Assembly (NCBI RefSeq): GCF_000002425.4
Contig: NC_037257.1
Location: 15,145,619-15,209,618, forward strand
Length of the DNA stretch: 64,000 bases
Direction of reading: 5' to 3'
Source: Physcomitrium patens
Taxonomy: Eukaryota > Streptophyta > Bryopsida > Funariales > Funariaceae
Made by a program: the position numbers and the translations under genes
The notes under the pieces: model-generated
Seen by the model: only the letters and a program-made list of their open reading frames with translations
The model's database searches: none
Told to the model about the DNA's origin: nothing
In this document: positions 43,813 through 57,457 of the stretch, one piece after another
How positions within the stretch are numbered: position 1 is the stretch's first letter
How the letters are laid out: the number at the start of each line of letters is the position of its first letter

Positions 43813-43858
<46 letters not shown>

Positions 43859-44826
43859 AATAAAAAAATTACAATAGCATAATTGGTTTATAATATTATA
43901 TAAAATTTGAATTTATCTAACATAATTGGTTTGTAGTATAAAACAAATTATATTAGATAATTAACAATATTTGAATTTACCTAATATAAAATTTTAAATA
44001 AATTATATTTTTAAATAAATTATATTTTTAAATAAATTATATTTTTGAATTTTATAATAATATATTTGACACATTATATTTGATAGATTATTATGAAGTT
44101 GAAGGTTTTTATATCTAAATATTATTTATATTTCTTTAGTCTTTTTGTAATAATTAAAAATTAAAACCTTATGTAGTATCCAACAGATATTAATATATGT
44201 ACCAATATAAATTATTATTTCTTACTTTTGCAATTAAATTATGAATCTTTTAGATTTTGAAATTGATCCTTTAATATACCAATATAATATTTTATTTTTA
44301 GTTAAATGGATATAAGTAAAGTATTGAAATTAGTATCATATAGGTATGTTGTTTAAATTTGCTTATATAACTTAATCAAAACTATTACAAGAAAAATTCA
44401 TTGTTTGCAAGTAGAAGTTTTTTATCTTGAATTATTTTTGTGAATTATTCAATAACTTAAAATTAAAAAAACCTGCAATTTTTGTTTGTAGATCTAAGAA
44501 ATCCCAGATTTACATCTCTTATTTGATTAAATTTTATATTATATAATGAATTTTTTTAAACCTTAATTAATTTTTTGATTATATTTTTTGACCATGTTAT
44601 ATTGGTTTATACACCAAGACAATATATGTGACACCTATTATACTCACAAAAATATACTAATTTATTTTATATTTATTACAATAATGTAATATTTTCTTTT
44701 AAAATAATTATTTAATAATTATATATATATATTATTTTTATTTTTATTTTTATTTTTTTTGCTATTCTTATTTTTTTATTTTCTTTTATCAATCAAATAA
44801 TGAAAATCCTTTTCATAAGTAATACC
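43446..44826. other. AT-rich intergenic DNA
   Basis: No gene recognised. Includes a (TA)n tract at about 43801-43855 and a short ATTATATTTTTAAATAA-type triplication near 44000-44045. Confidence 0.6.
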
Positions 44827-45358
44827 TATTATAGACATATGTGTTTATTTCAATAATTACATAGATAATATAAATAAATAGAAATATATAAAAGTAAATT
44901 AATTTGATAATATCTTATAAAAAAACTTCTTAGAAGTTTTATAGACTCAATTTCACCTTTATATATGTCTGAAGGTGATTGGTAGGTTGAACACTTGGCC
45001 AATAAGTTAACCACATATTGTACATATTGGAGGTTGTGATACAAGCTAACTATGTAGTGGTTGTATGAAAAACTTACCTTGCAAGTTAAGACACGTCTCT
45101 TGTAAATTGGACATGTATTGAAGGTTCAATAGAATGTTGTCATGTTGCTCTTAATTAAATAGTATATATAGAGGTAAAAGTGAAGCCTTATTCACTCTTG
45201 TCAAGTCCTTTCTTGCTTCTAGTTTAGCTTCAAGGATCACTAATTACTTATCTTTTTGAATATACATTCTTTTTTATTTCAATCTTGTTATCTTTCTTTG
45301 AAAAAAGTCTTACTTATTTATTTGCTATTATCAAGTTCTTGTTCTTAATAAATTGACA
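44827..45358 (+). repeat. 5' LTR of element D
   Basis: Co-linear with 50279-50849 and, reversed, with 20268-20814. Contains the blocks GTTGAACACTTGGCCAA and TAGTATATATAGAGG, the latter a TATA box at about 45160. Confidence 0.8.
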
Positions 45359-45589
45359 AGAATACTCATATAATATTATAGCTTCGTCTTTTTTTGATTA
45401 AAAGTAGATTATCTTTTATCTTTATAAGATATAAGTATATTAGATGTAAAAAATTTCCTTGTTTTAAGTTGGTATTGTTTTTAATATTTTCTTTATTCTC
45501 AATTCCTATCTTTTATTTGTCTTGAGCAATATAAGATTTATTTATTTATTTATTTATTTCTAGTATTATCATGAAAAAACTTGTTAAAA

Positions 45590-46300
45590 TAAAGAGTAAA
45601 ATGTCACAAATACATGAGTAATTGAGAGAATTAATGCTTATAATGCATCACCTTAATTTACTATTACAAAGAGCAATAAGATTGATAGAAAGTAAAGATA
45701 TAAAGATGATTGAAATTGCTTCAATATTTGCACCAATTCATGTTACTTTTCTTGTAGTAGAACACCATTCAAGCATTAGAAAACTAATAATTTCTTTGAT
45801 AAAGAAGTTTGATAATTCATATTTTGCAACAAAGCAATTCATCAATAATATTATGGACTTCACAGTTTCAACAACTTGCTACTAATATTAAATGGAATGA
45901 TGTTATACTCATTAGCTGATTTCTTTATGGATTAAAATATTAGGCAAAAAAATTAATGCTCAACTTATCAAACCTTCAAACATTGAATTAAGCAATTGAT
46001 TTTGCTATGAAATATGATAATTAATTTTTTAAATTTTTATTTGAAAGTAATATAAATAGGCCTTAATATTTTTACAATTCAATGGTAGTACTAATTTTTT
46101 TTCAATACATATAGTAAAAAATAGAAGATATGTAAATTCATGTGATAGAATTGAAATCTTTTATTGAGCAAAAAAATACTCATCATTGATAAGAAAGATT
46201 ATGCTTATATTGTAGAGAACCTAAGTACACTGCTCAATATTATCGAAAGAAGTGATACAACCATAAAATAAAGAGTATGGTTGTCAAAGAAGACAATATG
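45590..46300 (+). pseudogene. gag remnant of element D
   Basis: Open piece 45622-45885 is a Gag-like stretch. A decayed Cys/His knuckle lies at about 46195-46250. Stops and shifts throughout. Confidence 0.5.
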
Positions 46301-46479
46301 TTAGAAAATAAGTTTGTCTAGCTACAATAGGATTTGTGGAGTTGGAATCATGTACAATACCAAGTAAATGTCCTATTTTTTCTTCAAAATCCTCTTTTTG
46401 TTTTACAATAAATATTAATTTAGAATTTAAACATCAAAAAGCCTCTATCTTATTAAATTTAGTAGCTTTAGTTTATTTT

Positions 46480-49400
46480 TTAAATATATATTTTTTAAAA
46501 GATATAATATAATTTTAGTAAAAAAAAACTAAATATGTTTATATAGAAGTCATAGATAGTCATCTGTTATCTTTTGGAGATGTTATTTGCAAAATCCTTC
46601 TTATAAAAGTAGCAACTAATAGTTATAATAGCAATATTAGTAATATTTAATATTATTAGATCTTCTTCTAATCCAAGTATTTTAGATTTATTATGATTAA
46701 AAAAATATAACCTCCAAATAAATTAGATTTCTTAAAGTCTTGATTTTTTTGAAATTATAAGTAAGAGTATTATTAATCAAATAGAAAGTCATAAGTTTAG
46801 TATAATCAAACTCATATTTGTAGGTGTAAGAATTTTTTTACATATTATAAAAGAAAGATCACCTTGTATTATTTATGCTACAACTGTTTCTAATGGTAGA
46901 TAGACTTCAAGTGGTATTCTAAGCCAATATCAAGATTATCGAGATATTTTTGAAAAAAAAAAATATGAATACTCTTCTAAAGCTTTACATCTATGATTGT
47001 TCAATTAATCTTTCAAAAGAAGCTCAACCACCATTTGGACCAATCTACAATTTATTATAAAATGAGTTGGCTGAATTCAAAGAATATATTAATGAAAATC
47101 TAGCCAAGAATTTCATATGCCATTCAAAATCTCCAACAAGAACTTCAGTCTTGTTTGTAGAGAAAAAAGATAGATCTTTTCAAATGTATATAAATTATTA
47201 AAAATTTAGTAAGATTATCATTAAGAATAAATATCTTTTATCCTTGATATTAAGATTTTTTGATCAATTGAATCTAAATAAGATCTATATCAAAATAGAT
47301 TTAGAATGAACATATAATCTAGTATGCGTCAAATAAGGAGATAAATAGAAGACTATATTTTAAACCAAATACGGATATTTTGAATATAATGTCATATCTT
47401 TTAGACTTACAAATGTATTAGCAAGTTTTCAACATCTAAAAAATGATGTCTTTTGAGAATTTTTGGATGATTTTGTTGTTTTTTATTTATATAATATTTT
47501 AATTTAATCTAAAATCACAAATGAGCATGAATTTCATATTTTTTGCATATTAAAAAAATTTAGAAATATAAGACTTTACACCCAAATAAAAAAGTGTGTG
47601 TTTTACATTATTTAAGTTGACTTTTTAGGATACATCATTTCAAATGATGACCTTATGATGGATTCTAAAAAGATTTAGACTATCATATATTAGAATATAT
47701 CAAAAATAATAAAAGATGTCTAATATTTTTTAAAATTTGTCAATTACTATTAAATCTTCATTAAGAATTTTTTTCAAATTACAATTCTACTTACACATCT
47801 AACATGTAAGGATAAACTTGAGTGGAGCAAAGAAGCTATAACATCTTTTGAAGCTTTGAAGCCAATTTTATATCAATATCAATTTTATATTGTATCGATT
47901 TTTTCAAGGTATTCTTTATAGAAATAGATGCCTTAGACTTTGCCTTAGGTAAGTATTATTACAAATGAGAATAGATAACAAATTCCATCTAATAGCTTTT
48001 TATTCTAAAAACTTTTTAATAATTAAAATCGACTATAAGATCTATGATAAAGAACTTCTTGTAGTTACATATTCATTTTAAAAATAGCCTCATTATTTAG
48101 AAGGCACTTTTAATCCAATCATCATGTATATAAATCAAAAGAACTTCAAATATTTCATGCAAATACATATTTTGAATTATTGCCAAGCCTATTGAAATAT
48201 GACTTTATTAAGATTTAATTTTAAAATCACTTATCATTTAAAAAAATATATATATATTTATTAGATGTTATTTTTAGATGATCTTATCTTGTATCAAAAG
48301 AAAGAGATGTACCTTTGATTTATAATGGATCATTTTCTTAAAATTAGAGCAATTTCATCTTTGAGCAATGAAATCAATACTAACTATTGATTTAATTTTT
48401 TTAAGCAAGTTTAGTCAAGTATATCCTCTGAACTTTTATATATGATATTAAAAAAATAATCTTTGAAATCTCATGATACTTCTAAATTTAAATTCAAAAA
48501 TAATCTACTCTATTTTAAAAAGTACTTGTATATTCTAGAAGGTGAAGCACAATTACATGTTCTTCAAGCTTGTCACAAATTCCTAATAACAAGATATTTT
48601 AAATATAATAAGACTTTGGAGCTAATATCTAGAAATTTTTAGTAGCTTTAAATATTTCAAAACAACCATAATTCTTTGTATCTATAGATTTTATTACAGA
48701 TTTTTTAGTCTCAAGTTCTTATCATTCTATATTTGTGATAACAAATTGTTTCATCTAAATGGTATATTTTATATTATATAAAATCTATAATTAGTAAAAA
48801 ATATTTTTTTTTATAATATCTATTATTATTATGGATTATCCAAGGATATTATATCATATAGAGGAATTCAATTTATATAGAAAATTTGAAGAATTCTTTT
48901 TAAGGTTTTAAAGATAGACATAAAATAATTTTTGTTTTCTATCCTCAAACTAATGGATAAATATAAATCAAGTTTTAGAGGAGTTTTTGATGTATATCAT
49001 CAACTACCAACAAGATGATTGGATATTTCTTTTGTCATTAATAGAATTTACTTATAATAATATGGTATAGTCATCTATTCAATAAATACTTTTTTTTCTA
49101 ATTATGGTTACTATCTACAACTTGATGCTTTTGACTTCTTAAGAATTGATAATCTTGCGATAGAAATTTTGAAAAATTATTTATTTGAATTACATACAAT
49201 AATAAAGGCACAATTAAAAGAAACTCAAGAACAACAAAAGACCAATGTCGATGCCTATTGCAACAAAAAATGTCAATTCTATGTTAGCAATAAGATATAA
49301 TTACTTTGTGGTAATATCAAGATTATTTGTTCTTGTGTCAAGTTGGACTACTATAAACTTAAACCATTTTTTATATGTAAAAAAATTAATTTAGTTGTGT

Positions 49401-49670
49401 ATCAATTACATCTATCAAAGTCCATGAAGATCCATTATTAATTTCTTGTATCTGTTATTAAGCCATATAAGACAATAAATATGCCAAAAAAGAGACTAAT
49501 ATCATTGCCTCCTATAAAAATGGATAATAATTAAGAATTTGAGGTCGAAGAAGTCTTAGACTTAAGAAGGCACCGACTTAAGTTAGAATATCTTGTTCAT
49601 TGATGCGGATATGTTATTAAAAAATGTACATAGGGGCCAATAAAAAAATCTTTCAAATGAAACAAAGAAG
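46480..49670 (+). pseudogene. pol remnant of element D: protease to chromodomain
   Basis: No long frame survives, but domain landmarks follow one another: protease VEVIDSH strand (about 46545), RT start (about 47030), RT active-site box reading Y-L-Y-N instead of YLDD (about 47485), RNase H IEIDA-DFAL (about 47920), integrase zinc module (about 48555-48640), core strand FVITN with the first Asp changed to Asn (about 48735), and chromodomain FEVEEVLDL then YLVH (about 49535-49610). Confidence 0.65.
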
Positions 49671-50278
49671 ATCAAAGCTTTTCATCAATGACATCAATCA
49701 AAACTAAAATAAAGAGTCAAATAGCTAATTATTATAAAAAAAAATGTTCAATGAAGATTGAATTCCATCTTTTATCCTTTATTGTGATTTTTTTGTATTT
49801 GTAATGCTAACATGATGGAAAATTAATAATTGATAAATTCAAGTCAAGAGCTATCATTTGTGAACTTACCAAATGAAACATTGCGACTATCACAGTCTTC
49901 AAGATAATGTAATTGAAATAAAGATCCTTAAGAACATATTTTTCTTTGAATAAATGGTTAAATATAACATATTTGGTATTACAACCTTAGAAGAGACTCT
50001 CAATGTTTGATAATTTTATTGAAGATAGAAATGATTCTTAATGGTGTAACAAATGTTTTGTTTGAAGAAAATTATGAAAGCTTTAACAATCATTAAATAT
50101 CAAGGTAGTCTTCTCATCTTAGAATGAGATATTATCAATTGATAAAAGGACCTATCAACTGTCTTTGAAAGAAACAAATATCAAAGTTTGTTGCAAATAC
50201 AATTTGTTGCATCTTGAACTTCATCAACATATGATTATCATTCCTTGTAGAACTTATCCCTAGAAAAGAAAGAGATAA

Positions 50279-50849
50279 TATTACAGACATACATATTTAT
50301 TCTAATAATTACCTATATAATATTAATAATTAGAAGTGCATAAAAATAAATTAATCTGATAATAACTTATAGAAAAACTCCCTAAAAGCTTTATAGATTC
50401 AATTTCATCTTTATACATATTTGAAGGTAATTAGTAGGTTGAACACTTGGCCAAACAATTAGCCATGTATTGTATGTGTTGGTAGCTTGTGATATTAGTT
50501 AATCATATCATACTTATATGAAAAACTTGCCTTGTAAGTTAAGACACATGTCTTATAAATTGGACATGTGTTAGAGGTCCTATAGAACGTCGCCATATTG
50601 CTCTTAATTAGATAGTATATATAGGGGCAAGAATGAAGCCTTCTTCACTCTTATTAAGTCTTTTCTTGCTTCTAGTCTTGTTTCAAAAGTCACTAGTTTT
50701 CTTGCCTTTTCACTATAGCCATTTTACTCTTCTTTTTTTTTTTTCTTTTTTTTTTTAATATATATAATTTTTTATTTCAATCTTATCATGTTTCTTGGAG
50801 AAAAGTCTTATTTGTTTACTTGCCTTTATTAAGTTCTTGTCTTTTGACA
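50279..50849 (+). repeat. 3' LTR of element D
   Basis: 571 bp, longer than the 5' copy chiefly through T-rich expansion near 50730-50760. TATA-like TAGTATATATAGG at about 50611. Ends TTTTGACA. Confidence 0.8.
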
Positions 50850-50854
50850 ATACC

Positions 50855-51500
50855 ACAATTTTAATACCAATTTCAAAAGTATTAGTATATTTAATTATAA
50901 GTGTCTTATTATTATACCTATTTAATTAAAATAGTTCCACAACCAACTAAAATTTGTAATCTCTCTTAAAATTAATATTTAAACTATACATCTATAGTAA
51001 ACAAAAAAAATATTGGTTTTTAGAATTTTGTATTTGGATTTTATACATTGTTGGTTGAGTAGCAATAAGTGAATAAAATACAAACATATTGTTAAACTTA
51101 TTCTTTGCATTGTAAATGTCATTACTTTACAATTGTATTAAAATGCATTCCATATTATATGTGCTACATTAATAGCTTTATAGAATGCAATAGCACCTTC
51201 ACATTCTCTTATGTGCAACAATGTATATTGTATACACTAGGAAACTAATCTTTGCTACACAAAATGATTAAGAAAAATACTTCTTCCTGGATGTTACACA
51301 ATGTCAAATAGATAGTATGAAAAGGTACCGAATATTAAGTGTGGCTTCAAGCAATGAAGTACAAAAATGATATTGCACAAAATGTGTAGCATTACAACAA
51401 CATAGCACACCAATTAAATTTTTAGGAATACTTCTTATTCTAGCAACATTGACAATATGTGGTGTAGACGATACTTATGTCCTCTACCTTGCTTCCAACC
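50855..51500. other. AT-rich spacer
   Basis: No gene recognised between element D and the 3' region of the ABC transporter gene. Confidence 0.5.
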
Positions 51501-52445
51501 AAGGAAGCCAGATCAAATTGGGTTGCAACCACTACAAGTACTCTTCCAAATGTTATAGCAAGCGTCTACCTTTATTGCATTGACTCTTCTGAATATAACT
51601 TTACAAAAGAAAGGTAGAACACAGCTTGAACATTTGCTAAAAAAATCTGAGTGCATGTTGTCGAGCGTTGGAAGGAGAGATTCATTGGACGGAGAGAAAG
51701 TATGGGAGACATTGAAAGAAAATAATGTGTTCACAGAAGCGAACTTGGAAGGGTCTTCACGGGCTTTACGACAAATAAAGCGATTTGAGTTTGGGTCGGT
51801 ACAAGTTCGAAAAGATAATTTGAGCGACCGCCCCAAACGCTGCACAGAGGCACAAAACACAATTTTGGTTGGTCACTAGGTCCGAAACGGACCTTAGTTC
51901 CATGCCGATGAAGAAATTCGAAGTGAACGTTGGAATTGCTCACCCAACCTGGAAATATTTTCGTGCGACTGCTGCGGTTGCCAAGCTTCTGTGTATCCTC
52001 CATCGTTTGGAAAACTTCATCAAGGCCAAGTCGAATTGTTCCCTGGGAATCTTCAAGAAGCAGACCAGTTGTCCAAGTGCTGCTCGAGAGAATTTTGTTG
52101 ATAGGTCCCAGCATTAAACCTCGCTCGTCATTTCTATTTTCCTTCCAAGATCGTGCAATTGCTTCAAAAACTGTGATTTAGAACTCTCGAGAATCATTAA
52201 AAAATTACGTGCCTGTCGTTTTAGTTGTAAAATGTGTACGAAGCTTGCAAACATGGATCTAAGCTTACAGCTTTTGGTACGAGGATGCACTTGAAACTTG
52301 GATTTACCAGAGTGCTCCACTTTACTAGTGCGCGGACAAGATGAGGCGTCGAGCACGATCACACCCGCAACTACTGCAACACTACAGTAGAAAAAGTTAA
52401 GGTGAACCATCCTCTAAAACTTCACGCTTTAATTCATTCTGCGCT
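51501..52445 (-). other. Probable 3' UTR or flank of the ABC transporter gene
   Basis: Base composition is gene-like. Minus-strand frames at 51513-51860, 51731-52114 and 52114-52410, and plus-strand ones over the same bases, show no known domain. They disagree in frame without good splice links. A long 3' UTR, or an unrecognised small gene, are both possible. Confidence 0.35.
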
Positions 52446-55400
52446 TCAACCTTTTCTTGTGGATGAAGAGTCAGCTTCTGCGAGTCTTGAAAGGGTCCAA
52501 GTGGTGCCACTGCTTCCTTGGGCCTCTTCAAACTGTAAAATATTTTTATGGAAACGTCGGAGGCTGCTGCGATGTCCTACGCTGACGATCGTTATACCAG
52601 CTTCCTGTACTGCCGTGTATAGACTTACCTGCAAATTGCCAAGTTTTACACATGACCGTTACGCATTTCAAACCTCTAACTTATTCATTAACTTCTCATA
52701 TTAGATGCTGAATTGAAAATCTTTTTTTCTGACAAGATTTTCCAGCTACACGTAATGCAATATACCTCATTGTTTTCATCCAACGCGCTGGTTGATTCAT
52801 CCATGAGAGCCAATTGAGGCCGAGACAGTAGAAGGCGTGCAAATGCGAGACGTTGTTGCTCTCCGAGAGACAGAACGCTGGCCCATTCCACATAAGAATC
52901 CAAACCATCACAGCGGTCCATCAAGTGACCTAATCGGACAATTTCTAACGCATCGAGAAGTTCACCATCGTTTGGGGATGGTCTCCGCACTACTTTCGAC
53001 TTAGTGGTATCCATTTTCGAAACGAAGGGGAAAGAACCTAAGCAAACCAGACATGATGTCAGTAAATACATCCCTGGGAATTGAGGTCCTTAAAGTGCAT
53101 TGCTCCTTTCACTTTGTAACACAGGCAATGCTGTACTCCTATGGTAGTTCAATAGCCAAGCATTTATTAATGCAGCTTCATATGGGAATATCTATCAAAA
53201 GTTGCTGATGAATGCCCTACAACAAGCAAGAGGTGGAATTTACCATTAGATGTATCCACGTTAACTTCTACTTCGCTCCACATAGGGTACAGTAGCTGTT
53301 GTCGAAGTGTGCCAAGGACCATGTATGGCCGCTGTGGCAAGAAAAACACTTCACCGTTGCCCAAGCTTTCAGCATTTTCCACCGAAGCCCCGTTTCCTTT
53401 GTCGTTCTGCAACTTGCTAACATCGTCTTCCACTCTATACTGATCTCCCTCCACACGATGTCCCACATATCGCTTGATTGTGCCATAGCCTGATCTCCAA
53501 AGTCCAGCAATGGCCCTTAATAAGGATGTCTTTCCACTCCCACTTGCGCCCATAATCTGCAGCACAGGAGATTGCCCAAACTTACGATGTTATAGCTGTT
53601 CACTCACGCTTAAACAGAATGTAAAATGTTGTTCCGTCAATAGCCATTGCTATGCGTGCTGAAATAGCTATCACTCGAACTTCCAGCCACTAAAAATCCG
53701 CAATGTATATATACCAGTGTAAGATGTGCAATGTCATACTTGAATACCAAGGCACAACCGACTAGCGCTTATTACTTGAGAATTTCCAAGGGAGGTTTCA
53801 GCAGTACGCACCAATAAATCTTCTCCTTTATTCACTATCAAGGAAAGCTCCTTGAAGAGTGTCATGGAGTACTGAGGAGTGTACAACGTTACGTTCTCGA
53901 GCACGAGGAGAGGATGTGATGTGCTCTGCAACTCTTGAACGTCGATAAGGTTTATACGCGACCTTGCTGTTGATGGTAATGTTAAACTGTTTGCTGGCAC
54001 TTCAGGTTCTGGTTTATCAACTGAGGTTCCTTTACTTTCAAAGGTAGCTCGTGATAGATTGTTCTGCTCCTCTAAAACATCAGTAAATTCACCTGTAAAA
54101 GTTGTATTATTAATTGTTAGAGACCCAAAACATCACATTAAGAAACAATAATACGTTGCATAATACAGTGTGTAAACCAGGAGGTCACCCCACAATTTGA
54201 AATTGACGGACTGTGTCTCGAAAGCTTACCCAGCCGATCAATCACTGCAGAGAAAGCACTAAGTGATTGAATTTCGTCAACAATTATAGAGAAGTCGCTC
54301 AAAACATTGCCAAAGGCCGAAAAAGATTGACTGATTACACCGAATCCTATTTTGCCTTCAAAATATAAAGGTGCCACTACGGCTGCTGGCAAGAGCTGGA
54401 TGAGATAACTATAGAAGCTAGTAAAAAAGTCCAGGTTTCTTGATGTTTTCAACAGTTGCTGCCACCAGAATACACCAGATTTGTGAGCAAAATGAAAATA
54501 TTATCTGCGGGCATGCTAGAACGTTTCCCATCGAACTAGCATTTCAGCTCTTACTTTTCTTCCAACTCTCGTGTTAATGACAAAGAAGACTGAAGAAGAA
54601 AATTATGGCAAATAAGAACTGAACTGTAGACACCCCCGTAAGACTGACAAATACGTGCGACGAATGCGGGAAAATGGCCCTAGAAAAATCCCCCAAATTC
54701 TATCCATATACTTCAGGGACACCCTGTCGAACTTCAAATCCCCCCAAGCTGGATAACAAAGAGAGAGCTCACAGTGTAATTATCAAATGACTGCTTGAAT
54801 CTCTGGAGCAAGAGCTGTATCTCGCTCGCCTCCCCACCGTAGAAAGCGATTGATTCTGCATTCTCCCGTACGCGGACTAATCCATATCGAAAATCAGCTT
54901 CCCTCTTTTCTCGCATAAAATTAAGACTTACCAAATTCTGCAAAAAAAATCTCTTACAACTATCAGCATACTTGAAGCACTTCAAAACATTACGAAGGTA
55001 AAGTTAATTACGCAATGAAGGCTATGGAAAGTGAGCATAAGAAACTAATCATTAATTTTTGAAGAGAGAGCACGTGCACACAAAAATGCAGAAAGATAAT
55101 CTTCAGAGCATCAGCGCTCACCTTGCCTAATAACACGCTTATGAAAGTCCCTCCAATCGAATAAACGAGGCAAACAAAAAATAAAGGTGGATAAATGCTA
55201 TAAAGAATTCCGCTGAAGGATATCAGATTAATGACCGCGTTGAATAAAGCTAGAGCAAACCCTATAGTGCTTCCGGCAAAACTGTTCAAATCATCAACAA
55301 TACGTTGGTCGGGGTTATCGATCATCGACTGAGACTGGATATTGTAAAATGCTCGATTTTCAAAATACTTGTCCAGGTAATACGTTGTCATCCACCCGCG

Positions 55401-57457
55401 CCATCTGAGTGCTAGTGTATCTCTGAAATAATCTCGCAGAACAAAAACCTACCAGGTCAAATCCACATATTCAGATATACCCACTGTAGAACAATATCAG
55501 CGTAAGGTCCACCTATATCAAATTAAACGCAAAAAGATTCTCAGTTTAACTGTATTATCTTCTAACAGCCAATACTCAAAGTAGAAGCTACTATGTTAAA
55601 AAATTCCTATCAATGCTGGTTTTAACCTCAAAAAATTATGGAATCGAGTCAAACGAGGTGCTTACTGGTATTCCTCCGACGAACGCTGCAAAATATCTAA
55701 CGAGCTGGTTGTAGAATTGCTCCGGATCCTTAGCTGCAGAGAAAAGATTTAAATTTTTTGCTTAGCTGCAGCTCGAGATAACTAGGCTTACTATTGCGTC
55801 GCTTGCTTGAATGAAGACATGGTTCAGAGAAAAACATTTCGAAATTCAGACTGGAGATCGTAACGATGACCGAGTTGCCATACTTACTCGCAAGAGCATT
55901 CTGAAAGTCCCGTCCCAGATAGTTGAAGCCCACACTAATACCCGTGGTAGCTAGAGTAAGCGCAAAAACTCCACCCAACCAAAAGAGTGCCTTTACTTTG
56001 TCTTCTGAGCTCCAATACGGAGCTGCCACCTTCCAAAACCTTCGGAGAAGAGTAGGCAAATCTGAACTTCGCCTCTACAAAACAAAGGCGCCCGACAAGC
56101 ATAGTAACTAAGATCTGGCATATCCAGGGTTGAAGACAAGTTAAGACATTGTATTTCTTCTACATCCCAGTAGGCAGATAAACCCCGAACTTATACAGTA
56201 GTTTAAAGTTAAACAGCCGCACACTCCTACATTCAGTAATATACTGCAAAACTAATATAACACAAAAGACATGGTCACCGTTCATGCGATTGGGACATAG
56301 ACAATCGGTAGAATGATTTGTATCCATGCAGACTGTGTGTAGCACCTGATCCTCACTCACCTCAATTACCTCCTTAAAGATTTATCAGCATTGGCGTAAT
56401 GCTTACGGTAATCTCAACTTTCTTATCCCATGAGGTCCAGTCAGATTATATTCTTAAGCAATATCTTTTGGTAAGAGGATGACTCGAAGTGCCTTTAAGA
56501 TGAAAAACAATATTTCCAAGAACTCAAATATAGAAGTTACATTGTTCAGAAACGAAAGAAAACCGCTTCACTAAGTTACTCAAGTCACCTTCGCACACAA
56601 AGTACGTAAACCAATCGAGCTCTAAACCAGCTTGATATTGATAGGGTTCTCCTCATAATCCCCCCAAGATATTAAAAAAAATAAAAAAAATAAAAAAAAA
56701 TTGGAGGTGCCTGATGCAAGTTCTCGCTGCTACGTGAGACGCACTTTAAGTATTTGCACTTTTCTTGTGTATAAATTAGTGGTCTAATCTGCAAATCATA
56801 TTTTCAAACCCGCCAACATGCAAAAAATTACTGTAGTTTTTTCGAAATGAGTCACTTCTGGGGACAAACCTGTTGTTCCGAAGGTAGCACGAACTCCGCA
56901 ATACAACCATCGAACGTCGCTTCAGACGAAGCGGACGAAACGATATCACGACCAAATGCAGCTTGAGGGAGATCCACTGAACCATTGAAGGGAACACTTT
57001 CCGGCTGGCCTCGGCTGTCGTCCTCGGCATCATCAGTTAACGAATTGGAATCCGGGGAACTAGCGAAAATAATGTTGGTCTGACGCTGACTAACCGTCTC
57101 CCCTAAAACTGGAGACGGTCGCGACTGATGCCCCCTGAACCGTAAGTTTCCAGCAGTCGCCATCCACTTCGTCGGCAGCGTTACGTGTGAGGCAAATGAG
57201 CTACGATGTTCCACAAATGTATCGCGAGCGCGCCTCAACGATAATGAGAGGTCAATTTGCGTCGAAGACGCGAGAGCGCTTATGGGTTCTCGAATGCCGC
57301 AGTGAACGCCCATCCTAATGCTGCTCCCAGCTCCGCAACAACGTTTACGAAGACGCGCTTTGACTTTCCCACACAACCCCCCTATAATTGAAGCTCCGTC
57401 ACGTGTTACCAAAGATTCCCACGCCGTTCTGCACCCCGAACATTCAATAAAATGCAT
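52446..57457 (-). CDS. ABCD2-like half-size ABC transporter, plastid type, ten exons
   Basis: Exons (minus strand): 57457-56870, 56074-55888, 55733-55666, 55448-55122, 54937-54773, 54458-54230, 54092-53812, 53556-53244, 53037-52766, 52628-52446. All have GT-AG borders and join in phase to about 870 residues. An SbmA/BacA-type membrane domain (RRFWKVAAPYW, LGRDFQNALATKDPEQFYNQL, DNPDQRIVDDL, VRVRENAESIAFYGGE) is followed by an ATPase domain. That domain has Walker A GASGSGKTS (about 618), Q-loop FLPQRPYM, signature LSLGEQQR (about 775), Walker B LALMDESTSALD and H-loop SVGHR. The family member AtABCD2 is plastid-predicted; substrate unknown. The start is uncertain: 57457 is the first ATG, 57313 the next. 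The N-terminal 200 residues are Ser/Arg-rich and poorly conserved, as in a transit peptide plus linker. Confidence 0.88.

Larger units (their letters stand above)
44827..50849 (+). mobile_element. Decayed but structurally complete chromovirus (element D)
   Basis: A 6,023-bp element with LTRs 44827-45358 and 50279-50849, flanked by a perfect 5-bp target duplication ATACC (44822-44826 and 50850-50854). Interior order is gag, protease, RT, RNase H, integrase, chromodomain. The polypurine tract before the 3' LTR is AGAAAAGAAAGAGATAA (about 50262-50278). The LTRs begin TATTA instead of TG and end GACA. No domain is open over its full length. Confidence 0.85.

Noticed and set aside
43801-43857. TA-rich tracts as replication origins
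   Set aside because: Simple (TA)n runs are common in AT-rich plant DNA and nothing else supports an origin.
51580-52704. Plus-strand frames opposite the ABC transporter 3' end
   Set aside because: They overlap its exon 10 or 3' region in antisense and show no domain.
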